Shown one piece after another: positions 46,801 to 54,477 of a DNA stretch of 64,000 nucleotides. The notes under the pieces are model-generated. The model ran no database searches and was not told the origin of the DNA. It saw only the letters and a program-made list of their open reading frames with translations. Numbering within the stretch: position 1 is the stretch's first letter; every line of letters starts with the position of its first letter. This DNA is from Hymenobacter sp. J193 (GTDB taxonomy: Bacteria; Bacteroidota; Bacteroidia; Cytophagales; Hymenobacteraceae): assembly GCF_024700075.1 (NCBI RefSeq), contig NZ_JAJONE010000004.1:124001-188000 (forward strand). The letters run 5' to 3'. A program made the translations under genes and the position numbers.

Positions 46801-47121
46801 GCGGGCGGTGAAGATGTCGGTGCCGTAGTCGAACTCCACGAACACCATGCCCAGGCCGATGGCCGAGTTGGAGCGCACGGCCGACACGCCGGTGGCCCCG
46901 TTCAGGGCCGTTTCCACGGGCAGCGTCACCAGGGCTTCCAGCTCTTCGGGCGCCATGCCGGGCGCTTCCAGAAACACGGTCACGCGGGGGCGGTCCAGGT
47001 CGGGCAGCACGTCCACGGGCAGCTGCCGGGCCGTGTAGGAGCCGGCAATCAGGAGACCCACGGCAAAGGCCAGCATCAGCAGCCGGTTTTGCAGGGCAAA
47101 GCGAATTATCTTGTCTAGCAT
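43900..47121 (-). CDS. cusA: CusA/CzcA-family heavy-metal RND pump
   Basis: A 1,073-residue inner-membrane proton-driven pump with two 6-helix repeats and large periplasmic loops. N-terminus MLDKIIRFALQNRLLML and the helix IV block GGLAIAIGELVDDAIVDVEN are those of heavy-metal RND proteins. The porter domain has ARRTGRAELDEHAESVNNSE where E. coli CusA has its TGRAE segment. I do not see an obvious methionine triad there, so copper/silver specificity rests on operon context. Unlike the pump at 5317 it has no fused TolC part; the channel is a separate gene (49570). It follows the NTF2-like gene by about 100 bp and ends 3 bp before the HMA-AraC regulator. Confidence 0.93.
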   Translation of the reverse strand: MLDKIIRFALQNRLLMLAFAVGLLIAGSYTARQLPVDVLPDLDRPRVTVFLEAPGMAPEELEALVTLPVETALNGATGVSAVRSNSAIGLGMVFVEFDYGTDIFTARQIVSEKLQTTGEQLPEGITPVLGPISSVMGQIMLVGLSGGKETNAADLRTLANYTVRQRLLSIPGVAQVIPIGGDNLQYQVLLDMPRLNATGLTVNQVEEALRQSNLNTTGNFFDRNGSEVLIRNLGRLRSVTDIENIIVGYREQSPIRVADIAKVEFGARFKRGDGSVNGKPAVILSIEKQPGAATVGLTEAVEKALVELKPSLPNDVQVNTRLFKQSEFIESSISNVEEALRDGAILVVIVLFAFLLNVRTTFISLVAIPLSLLVTALVFRAAGISINTMTLGGLAIAIGELVDDAIVDVENVYRRLRENKQKAYPQPVLKVIYAASSEVRNSIVYATIIVVLVFLPLFALEGMEGRIFAPLGIAYITSIVASLFVSLTVTPVLCYYLLPQMKQMDHPETDGGLVRWLKKKDTRLLGWGLQHPKAILGVTGALFVAAMALIPFFGTEFLPPFNEGSLTVNFSAPAGTSLTESNRLGSLGEQQMLKIPEVAYTARRTGRAELDEHAESVNNSEIEVAFKTEAELEKEGKTMRSRDEILADMREKLSLITGVNVNIGQPISHRLDHLLSGVRAQVAIKVFGNDLLELRRYANEVRTAASTVPGVVDLQVEKQVQIPQLLIRPKDDALRAYGMARGELVRDLETLFQGAVVSQMLDGQKRFDLVVKLPEAQRNDIAAIGQTRIETPTGAMIPVSQVADIVYEPGPNTVNHENTQRRITISLNVAERDLGSTVKEIQAKVNAQVKLPPGYYLTYGGQFESQQSASQKILWLSLFSLAGIFLVLFSHFKSSYMVGQIMLNIPLALIGSVVAVLLTGGTFSIASLVGFITLTGIASRNGIMMISHYIHLVEHEGEKFGIPMIIRGSLERLVPVLMTALVAALALVPLTLAKDAPGKEILYPVATVILGGLLSSTFLDIIVTPVVFWLVGEKALAQYFASHQETGLDDHPQELNAQPLTPPSDLNPVLPTR

Positions 47122-47222
47122 CGGTGGTTAGCGCAAAGAGGAAGAAGCGAGAGCGGCCGGGTGGCCCCTCCCCTCCCGGAATCGGCAGCATCCCGGGCCG
47201 CAGCCCAGGCCCGCCGGACAGC

Positions 47223-47735
47223 TTATTTTTTGACGCGGGGGGTGCGCGCCGACGAGTGGGTGCTCATGATTTGCCACTGCCCGGCGGCGTTTTTGCGCAG
47301 CACCGAAGTGGCCACCCCGCGGCGCACGATGGGCGCCTTGGCTTCCTTGTCCTGAGGGCCTTTTTTGAGGTTGATGGTGTAGGTGTAGGTTTCCGTCGCA
47401 AAAGCGTAGGGACCGTCGACCTGCACGGTGGCTTTGTAGTCGCTGAAGGTGAAGGCACTGAATTCCTTGAGCTCGGGAGCCAGGTGATGCTCGGCGTAGT
47501 GCCGGTAGGTGCCTTCCACCCCACCCGACTCGAACACCTGGGAGTTGGCCGTGAACAGGCGGGCCGTGCCAGTAGTGTCGAGCTTTTGCACGGCCTGCTG
47601 GTACTTGGTCAGCACCGCTTTCACCGCAGTCTCGTCGGCGGCGGAGCTGGCGGCCGGGGCCGTCTGGGCCCGCGCTGTCGCGGCAGTGAGAGAAAGCGTG
47701 GCGGTCAGCGCCGCGAAAGCAAAGAGGTTTTTCAT
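47223..47735 (-). CDS. Exported NTF2/SnoaL-like (DUF4440-type) protein
   Basis: 170 residues from ATG 47735 (MKNLFAFAALTATLSL); signal peptide cleaved near ARAQ. The mature part has the cone-shaped NTF2-like pattern: ETAVKAVLTKYQQAVQKLD, ARLFTANSQVFESGG, then a long beta sheet (FSDYKATVQVDGPYAFATE) ending IMSTHSSARTP. Such proteins bind small molecules or metals in a central pocket. It lies between the adaptor and pump genes, 34 bp after cusB. A periplasmic helper role is an inference from position only. Confidence 0.78.
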   Translation of the reverse strand: MKNLFAFAALTATLSLTAATARAQTAPAASSAADETAVKAVLTKYQQAVQKLDTTGTARLFTANSQVFESGGVEGTYRHYAEHHLAPELKEFSAFTFSDYKATVQVDGPYAFATETYTYTINLKKGPQDKEAKAPIVRRGVATSVLRKNAAGQWQIMSTHSSARTPRVKK

Positions 47736-47769
47736 GGGGAGGGAGGAAGCTGCCACCGCGGAGCGGGAC

Positions 47770-48915
47770 TTATTGATTGAGGTAAATGGATTTGAGCTGG
47801 TAGGTGCCAGTGGTCACCACCCGGTCGTTTTCGTTGACCTGGCCCTGCACCAGCACCGTTTGCTGGCCGTTCACGGCCCCGGGCTGCACAAAGCGAATCT
47901 TAAAGCGCTCGGGCTCGGTGTGCACAAATACCACGGGCTTGCCATTGAGGTCGGTAATGGCCGAGGTAGGCACCACCAGCTGCGGGGTGCCGCCGCCGGT
48001 CTGGCCTACCACCTGCACGTTCACGGCCTGGCCGGCGCGGTAGGCGCTGCCTTCCTGAGCGTCAAGCTCCAGCACCAGCTGGCGGGCCTGGTTCACGGGA
48101 TTGACCACGTTGCTGAACACCACGAGCCGGGCGGGCACACCGGCCTGCCCTTGCAACCCTTCGACTCGAAACCGGGCGCCGGGCGTCACCTTGGCCAAAT
48201 CCTGGGCAAACACTTGGGCCTCCACGCGTAGCTTGCCGGGGTTGATGACGCGGAACAGCTCGTCGCCCTGGCTCACCTGCTGGCCCACGGCGAGATTAAA
48301 CACGTCCACCGTGCCGCTCACCGGCGAAGTGATGCTGACGCGGCGCTGGCCGGCCTGCCCGTTCTGGATGCCGGCGTTCTGGCGCGCCTGGCGCAGGCGC
48401 AGCTCAGCGGCCACCACGTCCTTGCGGGCGGCGATATCGGCGATGCTTTGCAGGCGGGCGTAGTCCTGCTGGGCGGCGCGCAGCTCGGCCTGGGCGTTGG
48501 CCCGCTCGGTGCTCAGCCCGATTTGCTGGGTGGCGTCGAGCGTTTGCTCGATGACGGCCAGCGTCTGCCCGGCCCGTACGGTCTTGCCCACCTGCGCGGC
48601 GAGGCTTATGATGCGCCCCGTCTGAGGCACCACTACGCGGCCTTCGCCCCCGGCCGCGGCCGATACCGTGCCGTAGAGCGTGGCCCGGCTGTAGGTAGTG
48701 GAGAATGCGGCCAGGTTGGTGCGCACTTCGAATAGAAACTGGCTTTCCTTGGGCAGCAGCACCTCGTCGGTCGAGGCCACGCCGGTGCTGGCCTTAGCCT
48801 CGCCGCCGTGGTCCTCGCCGCCGTGCGCCCGCACCAGGCCCGGGGGAGGGAGTAGTACCGTCAGGACCAGTCCCGCGGCGGCCGTGGCCGCCAGGAATTT
48901 ATGCTTGGTTTTCAT
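47770..48915 (-). CDS. cusB: RND efflux periplasmic adaptor (CusB type)
   Basis: 381 residues. Signal or anchor helix (FLAATAAAGLVLTVLLPPP), then a short metal-binding His/Asp stretch HGGEDHGGEAK, an N-terminal beta domain, lipoyl halves (GRIISLAAQVGKTVRAGQTL and SPVSGTVDVFNLAVGQQV), a helical hairpin between them (about residues 130-195), and barrel/membrane-proximal domains with LVVPTSAITDLNG. Connects CusA to the TolC-like channel encoded two genes upstream. The HGGEDHG element recurs in the neighbouring gene at 48928, hinting at metal hand-over. Confidence 0.92.
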   Translation of the reverse strand: MKTKHKFLAATAAAGLVLTVLLPPPGLVRAHGGEDHGGEAKASTGVASTDEVLLPKESQFLFEVRTNLAAFSTTYSRATLYGTVSAAAGGEGRVVVPQTGRIISLAAQVGKTVRAGQTLAVIEQTLDATQQIGLSTERANAQAELRAAQQDYARLQSIADIAARKDVVAAELRLRQARQNAGIQNGQAGQRRVSITSPVSGTVDVFNLAVGQQVSQGDELFRVINPGKLRVEAQVFAQDLAKVTPGARFRVEGLQGQAGVPARLVVFSNVVNPVNQARQLVLELDAQEGSAYRAGQAVNVQVVGQTGGGTPQLVVPTSAITDLNGKPVVFVHTEPERFKIRFVQPGAVNGQQTVLVQGQVNENDRVVTTGTYQLKSIYLNQ

Positions 48916-48927
48916 ATCGGGGGAGCA

Positions 48928-49557
48928 TTAAGGGAAGGGGGTGCGGCGGCTGGCGGTCAACGCCTGCTCCGAGGTTTGCAGCACAGGCTCCGGGGCTTGG
49001 CGGCGGCGCCGCATAAGCAGGGCCGTCAGGCCGATGCCGAGTGCAAAGGCGCCGACCAGGGCCAGAATGGTTTTCCAGGACGAGAACAGCGACGTGGCCG
49101 CAGCAGGGGCCGCGGCCGCTACGGGCAGCTTCTCCCCTACCTTGATGCCTTCAAGTAGCAGCAAATCAGCCGTCTCGCCGGCCACGACGTTGAGGGCAAA
49201 GCTGTAGGCCTTGTTGGCGGGAAACTGGCCTTCCACGAGGTACACGCCCGGCTCCTGCTCGGTCACCGCCCACTTCAGGGTGGCGTCTTCCGGGGTGGTG
49301 AGGGTGAGCTTAGCCCCTTTGATGGGGGCGTTGCTGGCGTAGTCGGAAAGGAACAAACGCAGGTCGGCGGGCTTTCCCCCTTCCAGAGGCTCGTAGCGCA
49401 GCAGCGCCTCGAACTGTTCCGAAAGCGCGGCCACCGAAAACGACGTCGCGCCGGCCGCGGTGCCCGCTTTGGGCCCGTCGCCGTGGTCTTCGCCCCCGTG
49501 GGCATAGGCCGTGCCGCTTAGCAGCAGGCCCAGCAGCAAAATCAGGAGTTGTTTCAT
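48928..49557 (-). CDS. Exported membrane-anchored protein with HGGEDHG metal motif
   Basis: 209 residues. A signal peptide (LLILLLGLLLSGTAYA) is followed immediately by HGGEDHGDGPK, the same motif that starts mature CusB. A predicted beta-rich domain follows (LRLFLSDYASNAPIKGAKLTL, TEQEPGVYLVEGQFPANK), like adaptor N-terminal or Ig-like folds. A single helix (ILALVGAFALGIGLTALLM) and an RRRR stop-transfer signal lie near the C-terminus. It lies between the TolC-like gene and cusB with 12-bp gaps on both sides. Probably an accessory metal-binding subunit of the efflux system. Family not named. Confidence 0.7.
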   Translation of the reverse strand: MKQLLILLLGLLLSGTAYAHGGEDHGDGPKAGTAAGATSFSVAALSEQFEALLRYEPLEGGKPADLRLFLSDYASNAPIKGAKLTLTTPEDATLKWAVTEQEPGVYLVEGQFPANKAYSFALNVVAGETADLLLLEGIKVGEKLPVAAAAPAAATSLFSSWKTILALVGAFALGIGLTALLMRRRRQAPEPVLQTSEQALTASRRTPFP

Positions 49558-49569
49558 GATGGTTGACGG

Positions 49570-50817
49570 TTATTCGCCCCGCAGGTAGTTAAGCTCGACC
49601 AAAGCCTGGCGGTAGTCGCGGATGGTGGTCAGGTAGGTGTTCTGGATGGCAAAGGCCTGGTTCAAACTCATAATGAGCTGCAGGTAACTGACTTCCCCGG
49701 CCCGGAACAGGCGCTGGGACTGGCTGATAATAGCCCGCGACTGGGGCAGCCCGGTCTGCTCGTAGTAGCCCAGCGAGGCCGAGAACTTGCGCGTATCGGC
49801 CAGCGCCTGCTGATACTGACTACTGAGCTCCAGGCGCTGGGCCTGCAGCTGGTAGCTGGCGGCCTGGGAGCGGGCGGTGGCCGCCTGCAGCTGGGAGCGG
49901 TAGGTCCAGAACCAGATGGGCACCGAGACACCGAACTGGAAACGGTACTTCAGCGCCGAGTTCTCAAAGGCCTGGTTCTGATAGCCCACCGTCAACGCGG
50001 GGGTGCGGCGAGCGCGCACCAAGCTGATGCCCGACTGGCTCAGGGCCACGTTCTGGGTGGCGGCGGCCAGCGTGGGGCTGCGCACCAGGGCTGTGCTGTC
50101 TTCGGCCGGCAGGCCCGCGAGCAAAGCCGTGCCCGTTTGGGCCAGCTCCGTGCCGGTGCGGCCCAGGTCGGTGCTGGTGGCCAGCGCCTCGTTGGGCCGG
50201 CCCATCAATAGGCCCAGGCGGCGCTGGGCGGCCTGCCGGTCGGCGGTGGCCTGCTGCAGCTGCACGGTCACTTGCCGGGCTTCGGCGTCGGTGCTGATGC
50301 GCTGCAGCGAGGTGACTTCGCCGGCCGTGAACAGGCGCTCGGTAGCTACACGCAGCACCCGGAACAGGCTGTCCTGGTAGGTAAGCTGCCGCACCTGCGC
50401 TTCCGCGAACTGCAGGGCCAAATACGCCAGGCGGGTGTCGCGCAGCACGCTGGCCCGGCTTACTTCGCGGTTGCGTTCGGCCAGGGTAATGCCCGCTTGC
50501 GCCACCTTAGACTGCTGGCGGTAGACGTTGGGCAGGTCGATGGTTTGCACCACGCCCGGGGCCCACATCTCGCCCGTGGGGGCTGAGAACAGAAAGTCCG
50601 GGTTGGCCGGCGCAAACGAGCCGCGCTTGAGGGCCCGTTGCTCCTCGATTTCGCGGTCGGATTGCCGCAGCCGCGGGTGCCGGCGCAGGGTCTGGGCTTC
50701 GGCGCTGTCCAGCCCGATAACGGTTTGCGCGCGCACCCCGGCCGGGCCCAGCCCCAGGAGTACCAGGGTCAGCAGCAGCAGTCGGTTCGCCGCACGTTTC
50801 ATTTTCAAGTACTTCAT
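49570..50817 (-). CDS. cusC: TolC-family outer-membrane channel (CusC type)
   Basis: 415 residues with a signal peptide ending GVRAQ. Two structural repeats of an outer-membrane efflux protein are visible: long amphipathic helices (DREIEEQRALKRGSF, LQRISTDAEARQVTVQLQQA) alternating with strand segments (ALTVGYQNQAFENSALKYRF, FGVSVPIWFWTYR). The end carries LFRAGEVSYLQLIMSLNQAF, a conserved OMF segment. It heads the close-packed group cusC-48928-cusB-NTF2-cusA-araC. No copper half-site is seen in the 104 bp upstream, so the operon probably begins further up, at 54099. Confidence 0.92.
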   Translation of the reverse strand: MKYLKMKRAANRLLLLTLVLLGLGPAGVRAQTVIGLDSAEAQTLRRHPRLRQSDREIEEQRALKRGSFAPANPDFLFSAPTGEMWAPGVVQTIDLPNVYRQQSKVAQAGITLAERNREVSRASVLRDTRLAYLALQFAEAQVRQLTYQDSLFRVLRVATERLFTAGEVTSLQRISTDAEARQVTVQLQQATADRQAAQRRLGLLMGRPNEALATSTDLGRTGTELAQTGTALLAGLPAEDSTALVRSPTLAAATQNVALSQSGISLVRARRTPALTVGYQNQAFENSALKYRFQFGVSVPIWFWTYRSQLQAATARSQAASYQLQAQRLELSSQYQQALADTRKFSASLGYYEQTGLPQSRAIISQSQRLFRAGEVSYLQLIMSLNQAFAIQNTYLTTIRDYRQALVELNYLRGE

Positions 50818-50921
50818 AGAATCAGGTTAACGCCAGTCATAGGGCCGCCCACCGTTGCAGCAGCAGACGGCCCAAGACGGAGAAAGGCCCGGACGCACTG
50901 CGCCCGAAAAACAGGCTCCGC

Positions 50922-51479
50922 CTAGGCTTTTTTGACCAGGGCCATGCCGCACTTGGGGCAGCTGCCGGGCTTGTCGCTGGCACTGCCCTCGCAGTTCATG
51001 GGGCAGGTGTAGGCAGCTGTCACCGACTTGCCGGCCTTGGCGGCCGTGTCCAGCTTGTCAAAGCGCACGTTCAGGGCCTCGCTGCCGTTTTTCAGGCTCA
51101 CGATGGCGGTGCGGGCTTTGGTGCCGGCGGGCAGCTTGGCCACCACGTAGTCGGTGCCGCCGGCCGTGAGCGGCACGGTCGTCGTCTTGTTGTCGGTGGT
51201 CTGCACCATCACCGAGCCCGTCAGGGTCTTGTTCGGCACGGCGGCCATCTTGTCGCCCAGCAGGTAGATGCGCAGCTCGGTGGGCTGCTGCACGAGCTCC
51301 ATGTGGTAGGGTTTGGCCGAACGCACCATGCCGCCGTGCGGCGAGGCATGGGCGTGGGTTTCGCCGGGGGCGATGTGCTTGTCCGCGGCGCCCGCGCCGT
51401 GGGCGTGCTGGGCCTGCGAGGCCAGGGGAGCGAGGGCAAAAAGCGCGGCGGCAACGAATGAAATCTTTACAATCTTCAT
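50922..51479 (-). CDS. Exported protein with C-terminal heavy-metal-binding domain
   Basis: 185 residues from ATG 51479; signal peptide ends SQAQ, followed by His-rich HAHGAGAADKH and ETHAHASPHGG. The middle is a beta-rich domain (VRSAKPYHMELVQQPTELRI). The C-terminus is a heavy-metal-binding domain: YTCPMNCEGSASDKPGSCPK followed by CGMALVKKA, like the CPM...CPxCGM zinc/copper module. A close paralogue starts at the right edge of the window (63688-64000). Likely a periplasmic copper binder of the cus operon. Confidence 0.82.
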   Translation of the reverse strand: MKIVKISFVAAALFALAPLASQAQHAHGAGAADKHIAPGETHAHASPHGGMVRSAKPYHMELVQQPTELRIYLLGDKMAAVPNKTLTGSVMVQTTDNKTTTVPLTAGGTDYVVAKLPAGTKARTAIVSLKNGSEALNVRFDKLDTAAKAGKSVTAAYTCPMNCEGSASDKPGSCPKCGMALVKKA

Positions 51480-51568
51480 GGGAAACGGGATAACCGGTAT
51501 GGTGGGAAGGGGTGAGAATGGGAGCAGGTCGCGTCCGCCAACCGGCGGCGCCACCTGCCTCCCGGGAA

Positions 51569-52279
51569 TTACATCTTGTCGGTGTTCTTGTCGTGCCAGG
51601 CCTTGAAATCGGCGATTTCCTTCTCCTGGGCAGTAATCATCATCTGCGCCATTTCCTTGAGCTTGGTGTCCTTGCCGTGGGCCAGCTCGGCCTTGGCCAT
51701 GTCCACGGCGCTCTGGTGGTGCACCGTCATCAGCATGTTGAAGTTCATGTCCGGGTTGGCCACGGGCTTGGGCATGTTTTGCATCATGCCGTCCATCGAG
51801 GCCTTCATCTTGCTGGTGAAGGGGTCGGCCGGGTCGTTGGGCTGGTAGTTGGTGGGGGCGCTGTCCAGGCGGGTGGCCACGGCTTCGAGCTCGGTGATTT
51901 CCTTGAGCTGGTCGGCTTTGATTTTCTCGGCCATCTGGCGCATGGTGGCGTCCTTGCCGTCGCGCAGCTCGATGTCGGCCATGGCCACGGCGCCCTTGTG
52001 GTGCTCCAGCATGTGGTGGGCAAAGTCGTGGTCGGTGTTGCCCTTGGGCTTGCTGGCCTCCATCTTCTGCATCATCTCATTCATCGAGGCCATCAGGGGC
52101 GATTCGCCGGCCGCGGCCCCAGCCGAGTGGTCCATGCCGGCCATGTCACCGGAGGCGCCTTCCGTGGTGGTGGTCTCGCTGGTCGTGGCCGTCGAATCGG
52201 CGGCTTTGTCGCTGCTGCAGCTGGCTACCAGCAGGGAGCCCGAGCAGAGGGCGGCGAGGAAAAAAGCGGACTTTTTCAT
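51569..52279 (-). CDS. DUF305 lipoprotein (periplasmic copper binder)
   Basis: 236 residues with a lipoprotein signal (SGSLLVASC). After a Thr/Ser linker and GDMAGMDHSAG come two DUF305 half-repeats with the conserved HHxxAxxMA pattern: FAHHMLEHHKGAVAMADIEL and MLMTVHHQSAVDMAKAELAH, each followed by LKEMAQxxI-type helices. DUF305 proteins have a ferritin-like helical fold and are recurrent in copper-resistance clusters. It is one of three in the window (also 57865 and 61914), in the series between the two HMBD genes. Confidence 0.88.
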   Translation of the reverse strand: MKKSAFFLAALCSGSLLVASCSSDKAADSTATTSETTTTEGASGDMAGMDHSAGAAAGESPLMASMNEMMQKMEASKPKGNTDHDFAHHMLEHHKGAVAMADIELRDGKDATMRQMAEKIKADQLKEITELEAVATRLDSAPTNYQPNDPADPFTSKMKASMDGMMQNMPKPVANPDMNFNMLMTVHHQSAVDMAKAELAHGKDTKLKEMAQMMITAQEKEIADFKAWHDKNTDKM

Positions 52280-52340
52280 GGGTTTGGTTGGGTTAGTGGA
52301 AAAATGAAATGGGAAGCAGGGACGGGGCTACGCCTTCGCG

Positions 52341-53288
52341 TTAAGCCTTCACGTTGATGGTGAAGTCGCCGGTGTGAATCTTGCCGGCGTGGTTGAACTG
52401 CAGGAATACGCGGTACAGGCCGGGCTTTTCGAAGTTGGTGTTGAAGCCGATGTTGGGACCTTTGTCGGCCTGGTCGTTGGGGTGCACGTGCAGGTACTGC
52501 TCGGTGTCCTCGCTGATGACCACCACGTGACCTAGGGCACCGAGGTAGTTGGCCAGGTCGGTCACCGGCTGGCCATCCTTGCTGATGTTGATTTTCATGC
52601 CCAGCAGCTGGCCCACTTTCAGGTCCTTGTCGAAGGAAAGGGTGGCCTTATAGCCGTCCTTGTCCCACTGCATGTCGTCGTTTTTGAACTTCACCGGGGC
52701 ATAGGCCGCGCCTTTTACCGTGAGCGGCTGGCGGCCCAGCTGGTGGCCGGAGCCCGTGGGCGTGTAGTCCTGGAACAGCACGTACTCGCCGCCCTTGGGG
52801 AAGGTGTACTGCACCTTGTAGTCGCCGGCCGCGGTGTACTCGGGGTGTTCGTGGTAGAACTGGCCGAGGTCTTTGCTGACGATGATGAGGTGAATTTTCT
52901 TCTCGTGCACCACGTCCAGGGGCACGGGTGCGGAGCCCTTACCCGTTTCCACCGGCGTAAAGGCCAGCGTGGTGGGCTGCCCGGCGGTGACCTGCGTGGG
53001 GGTGGGCACCATTTTCATCTCATAGGTTTTGCCGTTGGCCACCTTGTCGTTGTGCTCCAGGTTCATGCCGCACTTGGGGCACTTGTCGCCTTCCTTGGTG
53101 CTGGTGACCTCGGGGTGCATGGGGCAGGCGTAGGTGTGGCCCCCGCCGTGCTCGGCGGTGCCTTCGGCCGGGCCGTTGGTGGGCGTGGTGACGGTGTCGG
53201 TGGTTTTGCTGGACTCGGTTTCGGACGAGCAGCTAGTGGCAGTGAGCAGGCCGGCCAGGGCCAGCAGGGAAAGCGGGATGCGGTACAT
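52341..53288 (-). CDS. Lipoprotein with heavy-metal-binding domain and copper-type beta domain
   Basis: 315 residues from ATG 53288 (MYRIPLSLLALAGLLTATSC), a lipoprotein signal. Residues about 45-80 are a heavy-metal-binding domain: GHTYACPMHPEVTSTKEGDK followed by CPKCGMNLEH. Two beta-sandwich units follow with HLIIVSKDLGQFYHEHPEY and, near the end, HVVVISEDTEQYLHVHPND, both with a conserved HxHP element, ending GKIHTGDFTINVKA. Proteins of this build are frequent in Bacteroidota copper/silver clusters. Position between the small membrane gene and DUF305 supports a periplasmic copper-binding role. Confidence 0.8.
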   Translation of the reverse strand: MYRIPLSLLALAGLLTATSCSSETESSKTTDTVTTPTNGPAEGTAEHGGGHTYACPMHPEVTSTKEGDKCPKCGMNLEHNDKVANGKTYEMKMVPTPTQVTAGQPTTLAFTPVETGKGSAPVPLDVVHEKKIHLIIVSKDLGQFYHEHPEYTAAGDYKVQYTFPKGGEYVLFQDYTPTGSGHQLGRQPLTVKGAAYAPVKFKNDDMQWDKDGYKATLSFDKDLKVGQLLGMKINISKDGQPVTDLANYLGALGHVVVISEDTEQYLHVHPNDQADKGPNIGFNTNFEKPGLYRVFLQFNHAGKIHTGDFTINVKA

Positions 53289-53355
53289 AAAAGGGGAATG
53301 GGGTTGAACAGATTGGGGGCTACACTGGGTAGCGTAGAGTACTGCTACCGGGCAG

Positions 53356-53487
53356 CTAGGCCTGCCATTGCTGCCAGAGCACAAAGCCCAGCACGGCAGC
53401 TACCGCAGCATAGAGCAGGTAGGAAAGCAGGCGACGAACCGGGCCTTTAGGAGCGGGTGCGCCGGCTTCTTCGCAACAACTTTTCAT
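53356..53487 (-). CDS. Small single-helix membrane protein with CC motif
   Basis: 43 residues from ATG 53487 (MKSCCEEAGAPAPKGPVRRL). A Cys-Cys pair at the N-terminus, a positive hinge, one membrane helix (LLYAAVAAVLGFVLW) and QQWQA at the end. Small proteins of this shape occur next to copper genes in Bacteroidota. It could be a Cu(I) relay at the inner membrane. It is short and could be missed by automatic annotation. The longer reading frame upstream has no reliable start. Confidence 0.6.
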   Translation of the reverse strand: MKSCCEEAGAPAPKGPVRRLLSYLLYAAVAAVLGFVLWQQWQA

Positions 53488-53557
53488 TGTTCGGCGAGGG
53501 TAAAACCAGGAAGATGAGGGGGGCGCAACTAGGCGCCGGGCGGACACGACAATGCAA

Positions 53558-53599
53558 AGGCCCGCCCCGGACATAGCAGAGCTATGCCAGGGCGAGCCT
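53558..53599. terminator. Hairpin between the His-rich gene and the small membrane gene
   Basis: AGGCxCGCCC (53558 on) pairs with GGGCGxGCCT (ends 53599), with an inner perfect CATAGC / GCTATG stem. No T-run, so attenuation or partial termination is possible inside the proposed operon. Confidence 0.5.
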
Positions 53600-53616
53600 A
53601 GTGCGCGTCAAACCAA

Positions 53617-54099
53617 TCAGACCGTCAGGGACTGAATAAAGATTCGGATGTCGGGTATTTTGGGGGGCAGGTGCTCGCGGAGCACCAGAACGACCGAATG
53701 CGTGCGGTCCCACTGTCCGGCAGCGGGCCGGAAAGAGAAGTCACTGCTGGCCGGCAGCAGAGCCGGCGCGGACGCGAGCAGCTGCTTTTCGCCGGGCGTG
53801 GCGAGCGACTTAAGAATAGCAGCCGAGTTGTCCTTGCAGCAGTCATCCTGGCCCGCGGGCTTGGAATTGTGCTTGGCATGGTCATGCTTGGCTTTCGTGG
53901 ACTTCTGCTGGACCGGGGCTTTGTCGTGACCGTGGCAGCCGGGATGCGAAGGCTTCTGCGCTGGGGTGAACTTAGCCATCGGCGCCGCCGCCACCGGGTT
54001 GATGGTCGCGCAGTAGCACTGGCCCACGAACACGTTGACGAAGACGAGCAGGAAGCTCGTCGCCAGCAAACGGCGGAAAGGGAACAGGCTACGGAACAT
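53617..54099 (-). CDS. Exported His/Lys-rich protein of the copper cluster
   Basis: 160 residues. A signal-like helix (LLATSFLLVFVNVFVGQCYC) is followed by a low-complexity stretch rich in His, Lys and Cys (SHPGCHGHDKAP, KAKHDHAKHNSKPAGQDDCC), then a more ordered end (HSVVLVLREHLPPKIPDIRI). It resembles small exported proteins found at the head of CusABC operons in Bacteroidota. The gene is divergent from copA, is preceded by TACTTTTG at 54126-54119 (minus), and may head the long minus-strand operon down to 43297. Metal binding is inferred from composition only. Confidence 0.65.
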   Translation of the reverse strand: MFRSLFPFRRLLATSFLLVFVNVFVGQCYCATINPVAAAPMAKFTPAQKPSHPGCHGHDKAPVQQKSTKAKHDHAKHNSKPAGQDDCCKDNSAAILKSLATPGEKQLLASAPALLPASSDFSFRPAAGQWDRTHSVVLVLREHLPPKIPDIRIFIQSLTV

Positions 54100-54477
54100 G
54101 AGAGGCGCTAAGCAACCGCAAAAGTAGACTTCTCCACGAAAAGGCGGTACTGCCTATTTACCCCATTTCTAAATAAAGAGTTTCCGGGCCGTTCGCGCGG
54201 CAGGCCGCTTAGCCTCTAAAAAGGACCGCAAAGGGCTACCAAGCCGTTTTAAGCGGCGGTTAGGCGAAATGCCCCCAATTGATGACCGCAAAATTATGCA
54301 AGCCTTCGGCCGGATTATGTAAATCCATTGCCGGCCCACTACGTGCAAATTATGCAAGTTTCAAGTGGGATTCCGTACCAACCCCGCCGCAGATGCGCCG
54401 TTCCTTTGTAAGGAGCTTTCTAGCCTGGGGAACAATGTGTTTCCCGGCCCAATGCAGCATTACAGCTGCTTATTTTT
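54100..54477. other. Divergent control region between the cus-side operon and copA
   Basis: No gene. It holds a -7 box TACTTTTG for the minus-strand gene (54126-54119), and two complete copper elements for copA (54293-54323 and 54349-54379) with a TTCCTTTG box at 54401-54408. The copA leader is about 65 nt. Confidence 0.65.
54293..54408 (+). promoter_or_regulatory. Double copper promoter element of copA
   Basis: Element A: ATTATGCAAG (54293) and ATTATGTAAA (54314), 21 bp apart. Element B: ATTATGCAAG (54349) and ATTCCGTACC (54370), also 21 bp apart. TTCCTTTG at 54401 is 52 bp from the start of element B, as in the other copper promoters. This is the only promoter in the window with two full copies. 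Confidence 0.75.
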